This document shows, piece after piece, positions 55,366 to 64,000 of a stretch of 64,000 nucleotides of DNA. Source of the DNA: Ruminiclostridium sufflavum DSM 19573 (GTDB lineage Bacteria; Bacillota; Clostridia; Acetivibrionales; DSM-1351); the NCBI RefSeq assembly GCF_003208175.1, contig NZ_QKMR01000004.1:143686-207685 (forward strand), written 5' to 3'. The notes below the pieces were generated by a model, which ran no database searches, was not told where the DNA came from, and saw only the letters and a list, made by a program, of their open reading frames with translations. Each line of letters opens with the position of its first letter. The stretch's first letter is position 1. The translations under genes and the position numbers were made by a program.

Positions 55366-56136
55366 ATGATTCTTGTTATAGATGTTGGGAATACACATAC
55401 TTTATTAGGTGCATTTAAAGAAAAGGAAATTCTGGCAAATTGGCGGATAAGCACAGACAGGGACAGAAGTGCGGATGAACTGGGAATGCTGCTGCTGAAC
55501 CTGTTCGCATATGGCAAATTGAATGTGGAAGAGGTTGCGGCAGTTGTAATTGCCTCCGTAGTACCGTCTCTACTATATTCGCTTGAGCATTCGATAAAAA
55601 AGTACTTAAAAATTGATCCTATGATTATCGGGCCGGGTACTAAGACGGGAATAAATATACGATGTCAGAATCCAAAAGAAGTAGGTGTTGACAAAATTGT
55701 AAATGCTGTGGCCGGATATGAAATGTATGGAGGACCTCTCATTATCGTTGATACGGGAACTGCTACCACATTTTGTGCTATCTCGGCAAAGGGTGAGTAT
55801 CTGGGAAATGCCATTTGCCCGGGAATAAAGATAAGTACTGAAGCCTTGTACCAGAAGGCTGCCATGCTCCCGCGAATTGATCTGATTAAGCCGGAGAATG
55901 TTATCGGAAAAAATACAGTGGCAAGTATGCAGTCGGGAATTTTCTATGGTTATGTGGGACAGATTGATTATATTGTTAAAAAAATGAAATCAGAGATGAA
56001 GGAAAGTGCTGTTAAGGTAATTGCAACAGGAGGATTTGCGCGCCTGATTGCCGAGGAATCTCATGTTATAACTGAAATAAATTCTACGTTGACACTCAAT
56101 GGACTTCGAATAGTATACGAAAGAAATCAAAATTAA
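55366..56136 (+). CDS. coaX: Type III pantothenate kinase
   Basis: A 256-aa ASKHA-fold kinase. The N-terminal [14 protein letters not shown] phosphate loop, the Asp in [17 protein letters not shown] and [12 protein letters not shown] are the CoaX motifs. It catalyses the first step of coenzyme A synthesis. GGAGG precedes the ATG. Neighbour of birA, a common arrangement. Confidence 0.92.
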   Translation: MILVIDVGNTHTLLGAFKEKEILANWRISTDRDRSADELGMLLLNLFAYGKLNVEEVAAVVIASVVPSLLYSLEHSIKKYLKIDPMIIGPGTKTGINIRCQNPKEVGVDKIVNAVAGYEMYGGPLIIVDTGTATTFCAISAKGEYLGNAICPGIKISTEALYQKAAMLPRIDLIKPENVIGKNTVASMQSGIFYGYVGQIDYIVKKMKSEMKESAVKVIATGGFARLIAEESHVITEINSTLTLNGLRIVYERNQN

Positions 56137-56183
56137 AAAGAAATCAGAACAAAAAGGTATATTTATATAAATTGATTTATAAT

Positions 56184-56208
56184 AAAAAGACGTTTTTCGT
56201 CTTTTTTT
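56184..56208 (+). terminator. Terminator after coaX
   Basis: AAAAAGACG (56184-56192), loop TTTTT, then CGTCTTTTTTT (56198-56208): a textbook hairpin with a T run. Confidence 0.92.
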
Positions 56209-56292
56209 GTATAAATATTTTGATAAATAGTATAATAATTAAAGAATAAAATAATCTGCACTAATGAATTTTAAATAAACTGATATGGCTGT

Positions 56293-56340
56293 TTGACAGG
56301 ATTTTTAAATATTTTGTATACATTGTTAAAAGATTGACAT
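56293..56340 (+). promoter_or_regulatory. ldh promoter region with Rex-type operator
   Basis: TTGACA (56293-56298) with TATACA (56317-56322) at an 18-base spacing is the best promoter. TTGTTAA-AAGA-TTGACAT (56323-56340) matches the Rex operator TTGTTAA-N4-TTAACAA in most positions and lies directly after the -10. Rex represses fermentation genes until NADH rises. Confidence 0.5.
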
Positions 56341-56491
56341 GAAATTAGTAGAATGAGCGACAATGAATGATGTATTTTCGATGATTGCCGAATAATAACA
56401 AAATGTATCTCCAAAAAAGTATTTTTAACATTTGTATCTTAAAATGTAATGTGGTACGCTAATAACAATTGCGAAAAATGGAGGGATTATT

Positions 56492-57433
56492 GTGGCAGGA
56501 AAAGGCTTTAAAGTAGCGATAATTGGTTGTGGATTCGTTGGTGCATCAGCAGCTTTTGCAATGTCAATTAACAATTTAGTATCAGAGATGGTACTTATTG
56601 ATGTTAACAAAGAAAAAGCATATGGTGAAGCATTAGACATTAACCATGGGTTATCATTTGTAGGACAAATGAATGTTTACTCTGGAGATTATTCAGATTG
56701 TAAGGACTGTGACATAATAGTGGTTACAGCAGGGGCTAACAGAAAGCCGGGCGAAACTCGTCTGGATTTGGCCAAGAAGAATGTTTCAATAATGAAGGAT
56801 ATTACTGCAAACATTATGAAGCATTACAACAAGGGTGTAATTTTGGTTGTATCAAATCCGGTTGATATTTTGACTTACATGGTTCAGAAGTGGTCCGGAT
56901 TGCCGGCAAACAAGGTAATCGGTTCAGGAACAGTATTGGACAGCTCAAGATTCAGAAATCATATTGCCGGTATTTTGAATGTTGACGTAAAGAATGTACA
57001 TGGATATATTATCGGTGAACATGGTGATTCACAGCTGCCTGTATGGAGTGCTACACATATTGCAGGAACCAAGTTTGACAGCTATATCAGTAAGAACAAT
57101 ATAGCTGTTGACAAGGATAAAATAATTGCTGATGTTAAAACAGCAGGCGGAGTAATCATAAAGAACAAGGGAGCAACCTACTACGGTATAGCGTTGTCTA
57201 TCAACAGAATATGTGAATCTTTACTTAAGAACTACAACACTATTATGCCGATAGGTACAGTTGTTAACGGACCATATGGGATAAGCGATGTAGCATTAAG
57301 CGTTCCTGCCGTGGTTAATGGAAATGGCTGTGAAAAAATATTGGAAATAGATTTGACAGATGCTGAGTTAAAGGCTCTTTTATATTCAGCAGATCAAGTT
57401 AAGCTTGTACTTGATGAAGTGAAAAATATATAA
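56492..57433 (+). CDS. ldh: L-lactate dehydrogenase
   Basis: A 313-aa NAD-dependent enzyme. The start KVAIIGCGFVGASAAFAM binds NAD; DLAKKN, VSNPVDI and GEHGDSQLPVWS, with the catalytic His, follow. It reduces pyruvate to lactate and re-oxidises NADH. GTG start after GGAGGG. A Rex-type operator lies upstream. Confidence 0.93.
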   Translation: MAGKGFKVAIIGCGFVGASAAFAMSINNLVSEMVLIDVNKEKAYGEALDINHGLSFVGQMNVYSGDYSDCKDCDIIVVTAGANRKPGETRLDLAKKNVSIMKDITANIMKHYNKGVILVVSNPVDILTYMVQKWSGLPANKVIGSGTVLDSSRFRNHIAGILNVDVKNVHGYIIGEHGDSQLPVWSATHIAGTKFDSYISKNNIAVDKDKIIADVKTAGGVIIKNKGATYYGIALSINRICESLLKNYNTIMPIGTVVNGPYGISDVALSVPAVVNGNGCEKILEIDLTDAELKALLYSADQVKLVLDEVKNI

Positions 57434-57462
57434 TTATTGAATAATTTTCAATCATTTGTGAG

Positions 57463-57500
57463 TTTAAAGCGAAGCTTGTATAAGTTTCGCTTTAAATTTC
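57463..57500 (+). terminator. Terminator after ldh
   Basis: TTTAAAGCGAA (57463-57473) pairs perfectly with TTCGCTTTAAA (57486-57496), followed by TTTC. Confidence 0.8.
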
Positions 57501-57510
57501 TATAAATAAC

Positions 57511-57539
57511 TTGTGAAAGTTTTCACAAAAGTGTATAAT
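57511..57539 (+). promoter_or_regulatory. Rex-type operator within the malic enzyme promoter
   Basis: TTGTGAAA-GT-TTTCACAA (57511-57528) is a perfect palindrome matching the Rex consensus TTGTGAA-N4-TTCACAA. It doubles as the -35 (TTGTGA) of a promoter with -10 TATAAT at 57534-57539, spacing 17. Binding would block RNA polymerase. Confidence 0.8.
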
Positions 57540-57591
57540 ATAGCTATGTTAAAAACTAATATCTTAATTATAAATTGTGGAGGAATAAAAA

Positions 57592-58767
57592 ATGGGAACT
57601 ATTTATGAAGATTCACTTAAAGTGCATGGAGAGTGGGCAGGAAAAATAGAAGTTATTTGCAAAGCTCCGTTAAAAGATGCAAGGGATTTATCATTAGCAT
57701 ATTCACCGGGAGTTGCTCAACCATGCTTGGAAATTCAAAAAGATGTTGAAAATTCATACAAGTATACTAGAAGACATAACCTTGTTGCTGTTATAACTGA
57801 TGGTACAGCAGTTTTAGGTCTTGGAGACATAGGCCCTGAAGCCGGAATGCCTGTTATGGAAGGAAAGTGCTGTCTCTTCAAGACTTTTGGTGATGTAGAT
57901 GCTTTCCCTCTCTGTATAAAATCAAAAGATGTAGATACAATAGTGAATACAGTAAAATTATTGGAAGGAAGCTTCGGTGGTGTAAATCTGGAGGATATCG
58001 CAGCTCCGAGATGCTTTGAAATAGAAGAAAGACTGAAGAAGGAAACTAATATTCCAATATTCCATGATGACCAGCATGGTACTGCAATAGTTACAGCTGC
58101 AGGGCTTATAAATGCGTTGAAGGTTGTAGGAAAGAAAATGGAAGATGTTTCTATAGTTGTTAATGGTGCCGGTGCAGCCGCTATAGCTATTACAAAGCTT
58201 CTTTTCTCAATGGGCCTCAGAAAGGTTGTTCTTTGCGACACAAAGGGTGTCATTTATGAAGGCAGAGATAATCTTAATCCAATTAAGGCTGAAATGGCTA
58301 AGATTACTAACCTCGAAGGCAAGAGAGGATTATTAAAGGATGTTATGGTTGGAGCTGATGTATTTATAGGTGTTTCAGCTGCAGGTACAGTTACCAAGGA
58401 AATGGTTAAGTCAATGGCAAAGAATCCGATTATCTTTGCTCAAGCCAACCCGACTCCTGAAATTATGCCTGAAGAGGCACTTGAGGCAGGCGCTGCTGTT
58501 GTTGGAACAGGTCGTTCAGATTACCCGAATCAGGTTAATAATGTTCTTGCATTTCCTGGTATATTCAGAGGCACTTTTGATGTAGGAGCCCGTGAAATAA
58601 ACGATGAAATGAAGATAGCTGCTGCTTATGCTATAGCAGGACTTGTGGGTGATTCAGAAAGAAATGCAGAATATGTTATACCAGCTCCGTTTGACCCAAG
58701 AGTAGCAAAGGCAGTTTCGGCAGCAGTTTCTGAAGCAGCTAGAAAGTCAGGCGTTGCAAGAGTATAA
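57592..58767 (+). CDS. Malic enzyme (malate dehydrogenase, decarboxylating)
   Basis: A 391-aa protein of the short bacterial type without the phosphotransacetylase domain. The malate-binding part has AYSPGVAQPCLEI and FHDDQHGTAIV; the NAD(P)-binding region has VVNGAGAAAIA. It interconverts malate and pyruvate. Its Rex site links it to redox control like ldh. GGAGGAAT precedes the ATG. Confidence 0.9.
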   Translation: MGTIYEDSLKVHGEWAGKIEVICKAPLKDARDLSLAYSPGVAQPCLEIQKDVENSYKYTRRHNLVAVITDGTAVLGLGDIGPEAGMPVMEGKCCLFKTFGDVDAFPLCIKSKDVDTIVNTVKLLEGSFGGVNLEDIAAPRCFEIEERLKKETNIPIFHDDQHGTAIVTAAGLINALKVVGKKMEDVSIVVNGAGAAAIAITKLLFSMGLRKVVLCDTKGVIYEGRDNLNPIKAEMAKITNLEGKRGLLKDVMVGADVFIGVSAAGTVTKEMVKSMAKNPIIFAQANPTPEIMPEEALEAGAAVVGTGRSDYPNQVNNVLAFPGIFRGTFDVGAREINDEMKIAAAYAIAGLVGDSERNAEYVIPAPFDPRVAKAVSAAVSEAARKSGVARV

Positions 58768-58829
58768 TTGAATTAAAGCAGTTAAAAATTACAGATAGCA
58801 CTTCATTTGTTATATAAATAATTTAAGAA

Positions 58830-58866
58830 AGAGATTGCCGCATATATTACGGGCAGTCTCTTTTTA
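58830..58866 (+). terminator. Terminator after malic enzyme
   Basis: AGAGATTGCC (58830-58839) pairs with GGCAGTCTCT (58852-58861; one G-T pair), followed by TTTTT. Confidence 0.88.
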
Positions 58867-58867
58867 G

Positions 58868-58987
58868 TTAGTCCCCTGCCTCAACAAAGCTGAGTATCTC
58901 TCTTAACATCGGAGCTACCGGTATGGCAAAATTCTTCTTATCAATGAGAGAGTATGTCGAAGCTGTAAAGGGTTGTATAACTAGAGC
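58868..58987 (-). pseudogene. Possible remnant of a LysR-type regulator
   Basis: The minus strand reads, without stops, VIQPFTASTYSLIDKKNFAI, then PVAPMLREILSFVEAGD and a stop at 58868-58870. This resembles the last strand-helix pair of LysR sensor domains (aromatic-Leu-Val ... Lys ... Pro-x-Ala-x-x-Phe). An in-frame stop at 58988-58990 ends it upstream, so no intact gene remains. Tentative. Confidence 0.35.
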
Positions 58988-59067
58988 TTATCCATCCTCA
59001 TTTCTTAGGGAACATTCCGTATTAGAAATTATGAATTACATATTGAAAAAAAATATATACAATGTGA

Positions 59068-59115
59068 TTGACATTGGTAACTTAGAGTAATATTATTGGT
59101 TAGGAGTAATATTAT
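59068..59115 (+). promoter_or_regulatory. Promoter with direct repeats before the ABC transporter
   Basis: TTGACA (59068-59073) and TATTAT (59091-59096), spacing 17. GAGTAATATTAT occurs at about 59085-59096 and again at 59104-59115, 19 bases apart, the first overlapping the -10. This is a candidate regulator operator. Confidence 0.5.
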
Positions 59116-59300
59116 ACAATTACTGGCGAATAATTAAACTGTTTAAGACATAAATGGGTAATTGTTGATTATATGTATTGAATATAACAGGAGGTCAATA
59201 TCATGTTTGTAATTTTTTCAGATATGTTTGTATGCACGAGTTAGTTTGGACTAACTATTGTAATAGCCACAAAGAATCAGTTTTCAGGGAGGATGAGTGT

Positions 59301-60002
59301 ATGTTTATACAAGTAAAAAATGCAAGCAAAAGCTATGGAGAAAAGGAAAACTCCGTCAAGGTGCTCAACAGTGTCAATGTGGGTATTAAAAAAGGAGAAA
59401 TCTGTTTGGTGCTTGGACCCAGCGGATCAGGCAAGTCTACCTTTTTGAATGTTATAGGCGGTTTGGATACTATAGACAGCGGAGAGATAATTGTAAACGG
59501 TGTTACAATTGCAAATTTAAAAGTTGGGGAGCTGTTAAAGTATAGAAGAGATTATCTGGGCTTTATATTTCAATTTTATAATTTAGTACCGAATTTAACA
59601 GTCAGGGAGAATATTGAGCTGTGTAAGTATATATCCGATAATCCGCTTGATATAGATGAGGTGCTGGGAGATCTGGGAATGAAGGAACACCAGCACAAGT
59701 TCCCGGCGCAGCTTTCAGGAGGTCAGCAGCAGAGATGTGCAATAGGAAGGGCCTTTGTAAAGAATCCTGCCTTAATGCTTTGCGATGAGCCAACAGGTGC
59801 ACTGGATTCAAAATCTTCAAAAGACATACTGATTTTATTGGAAAAAATTAATAAAAAGTATGGAACAACAATGATTATTGTCACTCATAATACTGCAATC
59901 AAAGAGATGGCAGATCATGTTATACATATAAAAGATGGTCAGGTCAGCAGTGATACACTAAATAACAATAAAAAAGCTGCTTCTGAAGTAAATTGGGAAT
60001 AA
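59301..60002 (+). CDS. ABC transporter ATP-binding protein (MacB/LolD type)
   Basis: A 233-aa cassette. Walker A GPSGSGKST, Q loop in GFIFQFYNLVPNLT, signature LSGGQQQRCAIGRAF, and Walker B LMLCDEPTGALD. It pairs with the FtsX-type permease that follows, a MacB/BceAB/LolD-like arrangement for lipids, peptides or antibiotics. ATG 59301 follows GGGAGG; a longer in-frame extension to 59178 is not supported. Confidence 0.9.
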   Translation: MFIQVKNASKSYGEKENSVKVLNSVNVGIKKGEICLVLGPSGSGKSTFLNVIGGLDTIDSGEIIVNGVTIANLKVGELLKYRRDYLGFIFQFYNLVPNLTVRENIELCKYISDNPLDIDEVLGDLGMKEHQHKFPAQLSGGQQQRCAIGRAFVKNPALMLCDEPTGALDSKSSKDILILLEKINKKYGTTMIIVTHNTAIKEMADHVIHIKDGQVSSDTLNNNKKAASEVNWE

Positions 60003-60018
60003 TGAAAGGGATGCTTAT

Positions 60019-62316
60019 ATGAACAGGATTTTAAATAAACGTATTTTCCGTGATTTGAAAAAAAATCTGGTTCGCTATGCAGCGCTGTTTGTATTAATAG
60101 TGATGGGGATATTTGTTATTACATCAATGTTTGGATCAGCGGACACAATTATAACACGAGCAAAGGAATATTCAAGGGAGCTAAGGGTTGAGGACGGGCA
60201 ATTTACGACCTTTATGCCGCTTACAGCAGATGAGAAGAAGGAAATTTCCTCAAGGGATATTACCTTTGAAGAAAATTTCTTCCTTGACTTTACAGTTGGC
60301 GGAGATACTACCCTCAGAGTTTTTAAAAACAGAAAAGACATTAATCTTGTAAAGCTGGATGAGGGTTCTGCCGCAGCAGATAAAAATCAGGTCGTTCTTG
60401 AGAAGCTGTATGCAAAGAAAAACAGCTATAAACTTGGTGATTCAATTAAAATAGGCAATGAAAATTATAAAATTGTTGGTATAGGAACCTCACCTGATTA
60501 TGAAAGTCCTCTTGCAAATGTTTATGATACAGGAACAAATTCAAAGCTTTTCGGGACAGCCTTTGTAAGTGAGGATGGGTATGAAGCCTTGAAGAACAGC
60601 GGATTATCCAAAAAAACAGAAGAATATTTATACAGCTATACTCTGGGGAAGAGTATGGACTCAGACGAACTGAAGGAGTATCTGAAGAAAAACAAGGTCT
60701 CACCGTACGGAAAGGAAGCTATTGGAACACCTTTGGAAAATGTCAGGATTGATAATCTGACAGCCTTCATTAAAAGCGATGAAAATGCAAGAATAGGTGC
60801 ATGCTCTGACAATGTGGCAATCAAAAAGAAGATAAGTCAAATGGCAGGGGTGATAGTTATTATATTGATTGCATATATAATTTCTGTCTTTATAACCCAT
60901 AGTATTGAAATGGAAAGCACAATCATCGGAGCATTATATTCTCTCGGTACTAAGAAGTCAACCTTATTAATGCATTATATAATACTGCCTGTGGTTATAT
61001 GTCTTGCAGGGGGTCTGCTTGGAACGGTACTGAGCTTTACTCCGGTTGGAATAGAAAAGCAGATGCTGTCACAGGCATCATATTATTCAATTGCGAATAT
61101 GGATATTATTTTCTCACCTATGGTTATAGTTTACGGCTGTGTTCTTCCTCCTGTAATAGCTGCCATTGTAAACATTATTGTTATATTTAAAAAGCTCAAT
61201 GTCCCTGCCTTGAAATTGTTGAGGAATGAAAGGAAGGTTTTTTCAGCCAGAAAGGGAATAAAGCTCAATAATGCAAATTTTTTAAGCAAATTCCGCGTAA
61301 GACAATTTTTAAGGGAAATAAAAATATATGTTATCGTTTTTGCCGGAATTTTTATTTCCATGCTGCTGCTTATGGAATCATTGACAGGCTTTTCGTTTTT
61401 GAACAATATGATTGATCAAAATAACAGAGACATAAAATATGAGTACATGTACACCTGCAAAATTCCTGACAGGGAGGTGCCTGCCGGAGGAGAGGAAGGC
61501 TTTGAAAAACCGTTTAAAAAGGAAATTTACGGATATAATCTTACAGTCAATGTGATGGGTATAAAAAAAGGCAACCCGTATTTTGACTTTGATGTAAAAA
61601 AGGGTGAAAATCAGATAGCTATTTCAAGCTCTGTTGCGAATAAATATGGTCTGAAGACCGGGGACGATTTTGTAATTAAGGATGAGCTGGAAAACAAGGA
61701 ATATACTCTTAAAATCAGTGATGTGGTGCAATATTCAGTGGCATTATATGCGTTTATGGATATTGACAGCATGAGGGAGTTGCTTGGCAAGGATAAGGAT
61801 TATTATAATGTGGTTCTCTCAGACAAGGAATTGGATATTGACAGCAGTAAGCTTCTGGCGGTGACAACACGGGCTGATATTAAGGAAACTGCCGATATTT
61901 TCATGGAAAAGAATATGGGGATGTTTGTAATGGTTGGTGCCGGAGCAACGGCAATGTTCTTTATAGTGATGTATTTAATGCTAAAAATGATGCTTGACAG
62001 ATCCTCGTTTAATATTTCTCTGGCTAAGGTATTCGGCTATAAAAATAAAGAAATTCGAAAGCTTTATCTGGATGCAAATTTATTCACGATAATAGTTTCT
62101 TCAGCAATAAGTATTCCTCTTGCAAAGATGATAATGGGCAGGATGTTTCCGTCAATGCTCGCAAACTTGGCAGCCGGAGCAGATGTAAGCTTTAAACCGC
62201 CGCTTTATATATTGGTTGTTCTTATTGTTGTAATATCATACATAATTGTAAACAGTCTGCTTATCGGAAGGATAAACAGGATTTCACATGTACAGGCGCT
62301 TAAGACCAGAGAATAA
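60019..62316 (+). CDS. FtsX-family ABC permease
   Basis: A 765-aa protein. The first helix is near 18-38, then a large extracytoplasmic domain; helices cluster near 275-305, 320-350 and 365-390, with another helix near 445-465, a second extracytoplasmic domain and final helices after about 640. Two FtsX domains fit the MacB/YknZ- or BceB-like permeases. Overlap with a start 17 bases after the ATPase stop marks an operon. Substrate unknown. Confidence 0.85.
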   Translation: MNRILNKRIFRDLKKNLVRYAALFVLIVMGIFVITSMFGSADTIITRAKEYSRELRVEDGQFTTFMPLTADEKKEISSRDITFEENFFLDFTVGGDTTLRVFKNRKDINLVKLDEGSAAADKNQVVLEKLYAKKNSYKLGDSIKIGNENYKIVGIGTSPDYESPLANVYDTGTNSKLFGTAFVSEDGYEALKNSGLSKKTEEYLYSYTLGKSMDSDELKEYLKKNKVSPYGKEAIGTPLENVRIDNLTAFIKSDENARIGACSDNVAIKKKISQMAGVIVIILIAYIISVFITHSIEMESTIIGALYSLGTKKSTLLMHYIILPVVICLAGGLLGTVLSFTPVGIEKQMLSQASYYSIANMDIIFSPMVIVYGCVLPPVIAAIVNIIVIFKKLNVPALKLLRNERKVFSARKGIKLNNANFLSKFRVRQFLREIKIYVIVFAGIFISMLLLMESLTGFSFLNNMIDQNNRDIKYEYMYTCKIPDREVPAGGEEGFEKPFKKEIYGYNLTVNVMGIKKGNPYFDFDVKKGENQIAISSSVANKYGLKTGDDFVIKDELENKEYTLKISDVVQYSVALYAFMDIDSMRELLGKDKDYYNVVLSDKELDIDSSKLLAVTTRADIKETADIFMEKNMGMFVMVGAGATAMFFIVMYLMLKMMLDRSSFNISLAKVFGYKNKEIRKLYLDANLFTIIVSSAISIPLAKMIMGRMFPSMLANLAAGADVSFKPPLYILVVLIVVISYIIVNSLLIGRINRISHVQALKTRE

Positions 62317-63006
62317 GACAGGGTGCAAGGAATAGACATGATGATTGTTCCATTTGAACCCTTGCATCTTGCAGCAAAGGTATTTACAAAGCCTGCATCA
62401 TTTTACGAAGAAGCTTACTGAAGTCAATCCGGTTCAAGCCTTCGAGGAGATATTTTTATAACGGTAATTTTGAATTTGTTTTGACTTTAGGAAGTTTCAC
62501 AGCCTAAGACCCAAGCTATCGGCTTATGGAACCGGGTTTTTAGCCGATAGCAATTGAGTTTTGGAAAATTGGTGCGGGGATTTGTACAGCCATGAGTTAA
62601 AGATTTTCCGCCCGAGTGCAACCGGATATGACAAACCCTTAGATGCTTTTATGGGGTTAATTTGTATAGCTTCAATATGTATTTGGCTGAATAAACAAAG
62701 CAGTTTATTTTTAAAACAGGCCTTTAAAGGGCTGAACAATTCACTTCTATACCCTGTGATTCAAAAATTATTAAATCATCTTATGCCAACAGGGCAAAAA
62801 TACAATTTTTCAAATAATAAATAGCTTATGATACAGCTTTATTATTTCGGTTGCAAGGCCGGCATAATGCATTGTAAAAAAACCTTCTGACGGTTTATTC
62901 CTTACAAATGCTTATAGGCTTATGCACAACTGTCATAATATACCGTTAATCAGCAGTATTTTTCTAAAAAAACCCTTGGCTTTATGCCGAGCTAATGGAG
63001 GTACAT
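62317..63006. other. Gene-poor stretch with a repeat before the NRPS
   Basis: I see no convincing gene here. An 87-residue frame at 62561-62824 (TTG start) has no ribosome site. GCTATCGGCT (62515-62524) and AGCCGATAGC (62542-62551) form a perfect 10-bp hairpin of the ACTATCGG repeat family. ACTGAAGTCAATCCGGTTCAAGC (split near 62408-62430) resembles the start of copies 1 and 2. No clear promoter for the NRPS was found; one may lie near 62900-62990. Confidence 0.5.
62515..62560. repeat. ACTATCGG palindromic repeat, best-formed copy
   Basis: A perfect hairpin with stem GCTATCGGCT/AGCCGATAGC and loop TATGGAACCGGGTTTTT, followed by CAATTGAGTTTTGG. Reverse complement: AAAACTCAATTGCTATCGGC. Compare 53033-53075 and 37545-37577. 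Confidence 0.7.
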
Positions 63007-64000
63007 ATGTTGGTAAAAGAAGAGAATGAAATTGCTTTAAAAACCTATAACAGTACAGAAAAAAAGTTTAGCTGTGATACCCTGAACCAGCTGTTTTCCC
63101 AAGGCTTTAATTTGTATGAGGACAAGCCAGCCGTCAGTGATTGTGAAGAAACCTTGACTTACGGCGAGCTTGATATTATTTCAGATGAAATAGCGGTACG
63201 GCTTTTAGAGCAGAAGGTGGGAAAAGGGGACTGTGTAGGGGTTTTTGCAGAAAAGAAAGTTAATACACTGGCAAATATAATCGGCATACTCAAGGCCGGC
63301 GGCGCATATGTGCCTGTAAATCCGGATTTGCCTGAGGAAAGAAGAGAATACATAATGGGAAACAGTAAATGCAGCATTTTGCTTTATCCCGAAAAAATTG
63401 AGCTTTCTGATTGCAGACGGTTTATTAAAAAAATATCAATTGATGCAGGCGATACCGCTTATATAATCTATACCTCAGGGAGTACAGGACTTCCAAAGGG
63501 TGTGGAAATTACACATGGAGCTGTTTCAAACACAGTTCTGGATATAAATGATAGATTTGAAATAAATAGCAGGGATGTTATTATAGGCCTTTCTTCACTT
63601 TGCTTTGATTTATCTGTTTATGATATATTCGGCGCGTTAAGCACCGGGGCAAAGCTTGTTCTGGTACGTGACCACAGAAATATGAAAAATATTGTGAATT
63701 TACTGAAGGAAGAAAAAATAACACTGTGGAATACAGTTCCGGCATTCATGGAATTTTTGCTGAACGAATACGAGGCTTCTATCGTTAATTTATCCTATTT
63801 GAGAAATATATTATTAAGCGGTGACTGGATATCCTTGAAACTGATCGGCAAAATAAAAAAAATTTTTCCACAAGCCGCTGTTACAAGCCTTGGCGGAGCG
63901 ACCGAGGCTTCCATATGGTCAATTTATTATAAAATAGATGAGATTAAGCCTGAGTGGAGTAATATTCCATACGGATACCCGCTTTCCAACCAGCAGATAT
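63007..64000 (+). CDS. Nonribosomal peptide synthetase, first adenylation domain (partial)
   Basis: The gene opens at ATG 63007 after GGAGG (5-base gap) and runs off the window: 331 codons, no stop. The protein begins directly with an adenylation domain, with no condensation or cyclisation domain ahead. Core motifs: A3 IIYTSGSTGLPKGVEI, and A4 near SLCFDLSVYDIFGAL. Reading the specificity positions against GrsA gives D, L, Y, N, L, S, L, I, W, which I recall as the cysteine code. GGATEASIWSI fits cysteine-type domains. An initiating Cys-loading module is inferred. Confidence 0.85.
   Translation, partial: MLVKEENEIALKTYNSTEKKFSCDTLNQLFSQGFNLYEDKPAVSDCEETLTYGELDIISDEIAVRLLEQKVGKGDCVGVFAEKKVNTLANIIGILKAGGAYVPVNPDLPEERREYIMGNSKCSILLYPEKIELSDCRRFIKKISIDAGDTAYIIYTSGSTGLPKGVEITHGAVSNTVLDINDRFEINSRDVIIGLSSLCFDLSVYDIFGALSTGAKLVLVRDHRNMKNIVNLLKEEKITLWNTVPAFMEFLLNEYEASIVNLSYLRNILLSGDWISLKLIGKIKKIFPQAAVTSLGGATEASIWSIYYKIDEIKPEWSNIPYGYPLSNQQI

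Noticed and set aside
59178-59300. N-terminal extension of the ABC ATP-binding protein
   Set aside because: Residues before 59301 are unlike the family and the good ribosome site lies just before 59301.
62561-62824. 87-aa frame before the NRPS
   Set aside because: TTG start without ribosome site, and part of the frame overlaps repeat sequence.
1-64000. CRISPR arrays, tRNA or rRNA genes, intact insertion sequences
   Set aside because: No evenly spaced identical repeats, no rRNA-like sequence, no tRNA cloverleaf and no transposase were noticed on reading both strands.

Overview
The window looks like the chromosome of a low-GC, anaerobic, motile Clostridia member. The evidence is strong GGAGG-type ribosome sites, frequent TTG/GTG starts, Rex-type operators at fermentation genes, clostridial Tad-pilus genes, and a cyanophycin synthetase/cyanophycinase pair. 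A Ruminiclostridium-like (cluster III) organism is my inference from gene content and cannot be proved here. I saw no rRNA, tRNA, CRISPR array or intact insertion sequence.

Layout. (1) 1-12441, flagellar island: flagellin end, a Maf-type flagellin glycosyltransferase, a pseudaminic-acid-type sugar pathway (pseB, F, I, a formyltransferase, G, C), then flaG, fliD, fliS and a flgN-like gene. A formyltransferase sits where the acetyltransferase PseH would be expected, suggesting an N-formyl nonulosonic acid on flagellin. (2) 12453-14529: a membrane-anchored alpha/beta hydrolase lacking its usual catalytic His, and a radical SAM protein. (3) 14584-25045, Tad/Flp-type pilus locus: a Ser/Thr kinase fused to a MinD/TadZ-like domain, CpaB, TadZ, TadA, TadB, TadC, three tandem 50-56 aa single-helix proteins, two TadE/G-like proteins and a radical SAM/SPASM protein. 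(4) 25226-32894: ABC-F ATPase, DEAD-box helicase, AraC regulator and leuC-leuD-leuB.

(5) 32895-35112, metal region: a 59-aa protein with a His-rich tail and an orphan CbiM. Each is preceded by a promoter whose transcript starts with the same small hairpin and then meets a terminator. Dispersed palindromic repeats cluster here. (6) 35122-41957: an MMPL/RND exporter, a secreted coiled-coil partner and an OmpR-type two-component system, with direct-repeat regulator sites upstream of the exporter. (7) 42105-48782, an AT-rich accessory patch: MBOAT + SGNH acyltransferase pair, SpoIID-like protein and lipoprotein, bracketed by a decayed and an intact copy of a methyltransferase-like gene. (8) 49139-52979: small membrane protein, cyanophycinase and cyanophycin synthetase. 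(9) 53180-58767, housekeeping: unknown protein, BirA, a low-complexity charged protein, CoaX, lactate dehydrogenase and malic enzyme, the last two with Rex-type operators. (10) 59068-64000: a MacB/FtsX-type ABC transporter, an intergenic stretch with a repeat, and the start of a nonribosomal peptide synthetase whose first adenylation domain reads as cysteine-specific.

The most novel-looking items are the trio of tiny Tad-locus membrane proteins, the twin leaders of the CbiM/His-tail pair, the formyl-type nonulosonate pathway and the MMPL/coiled-coil/two-component module.
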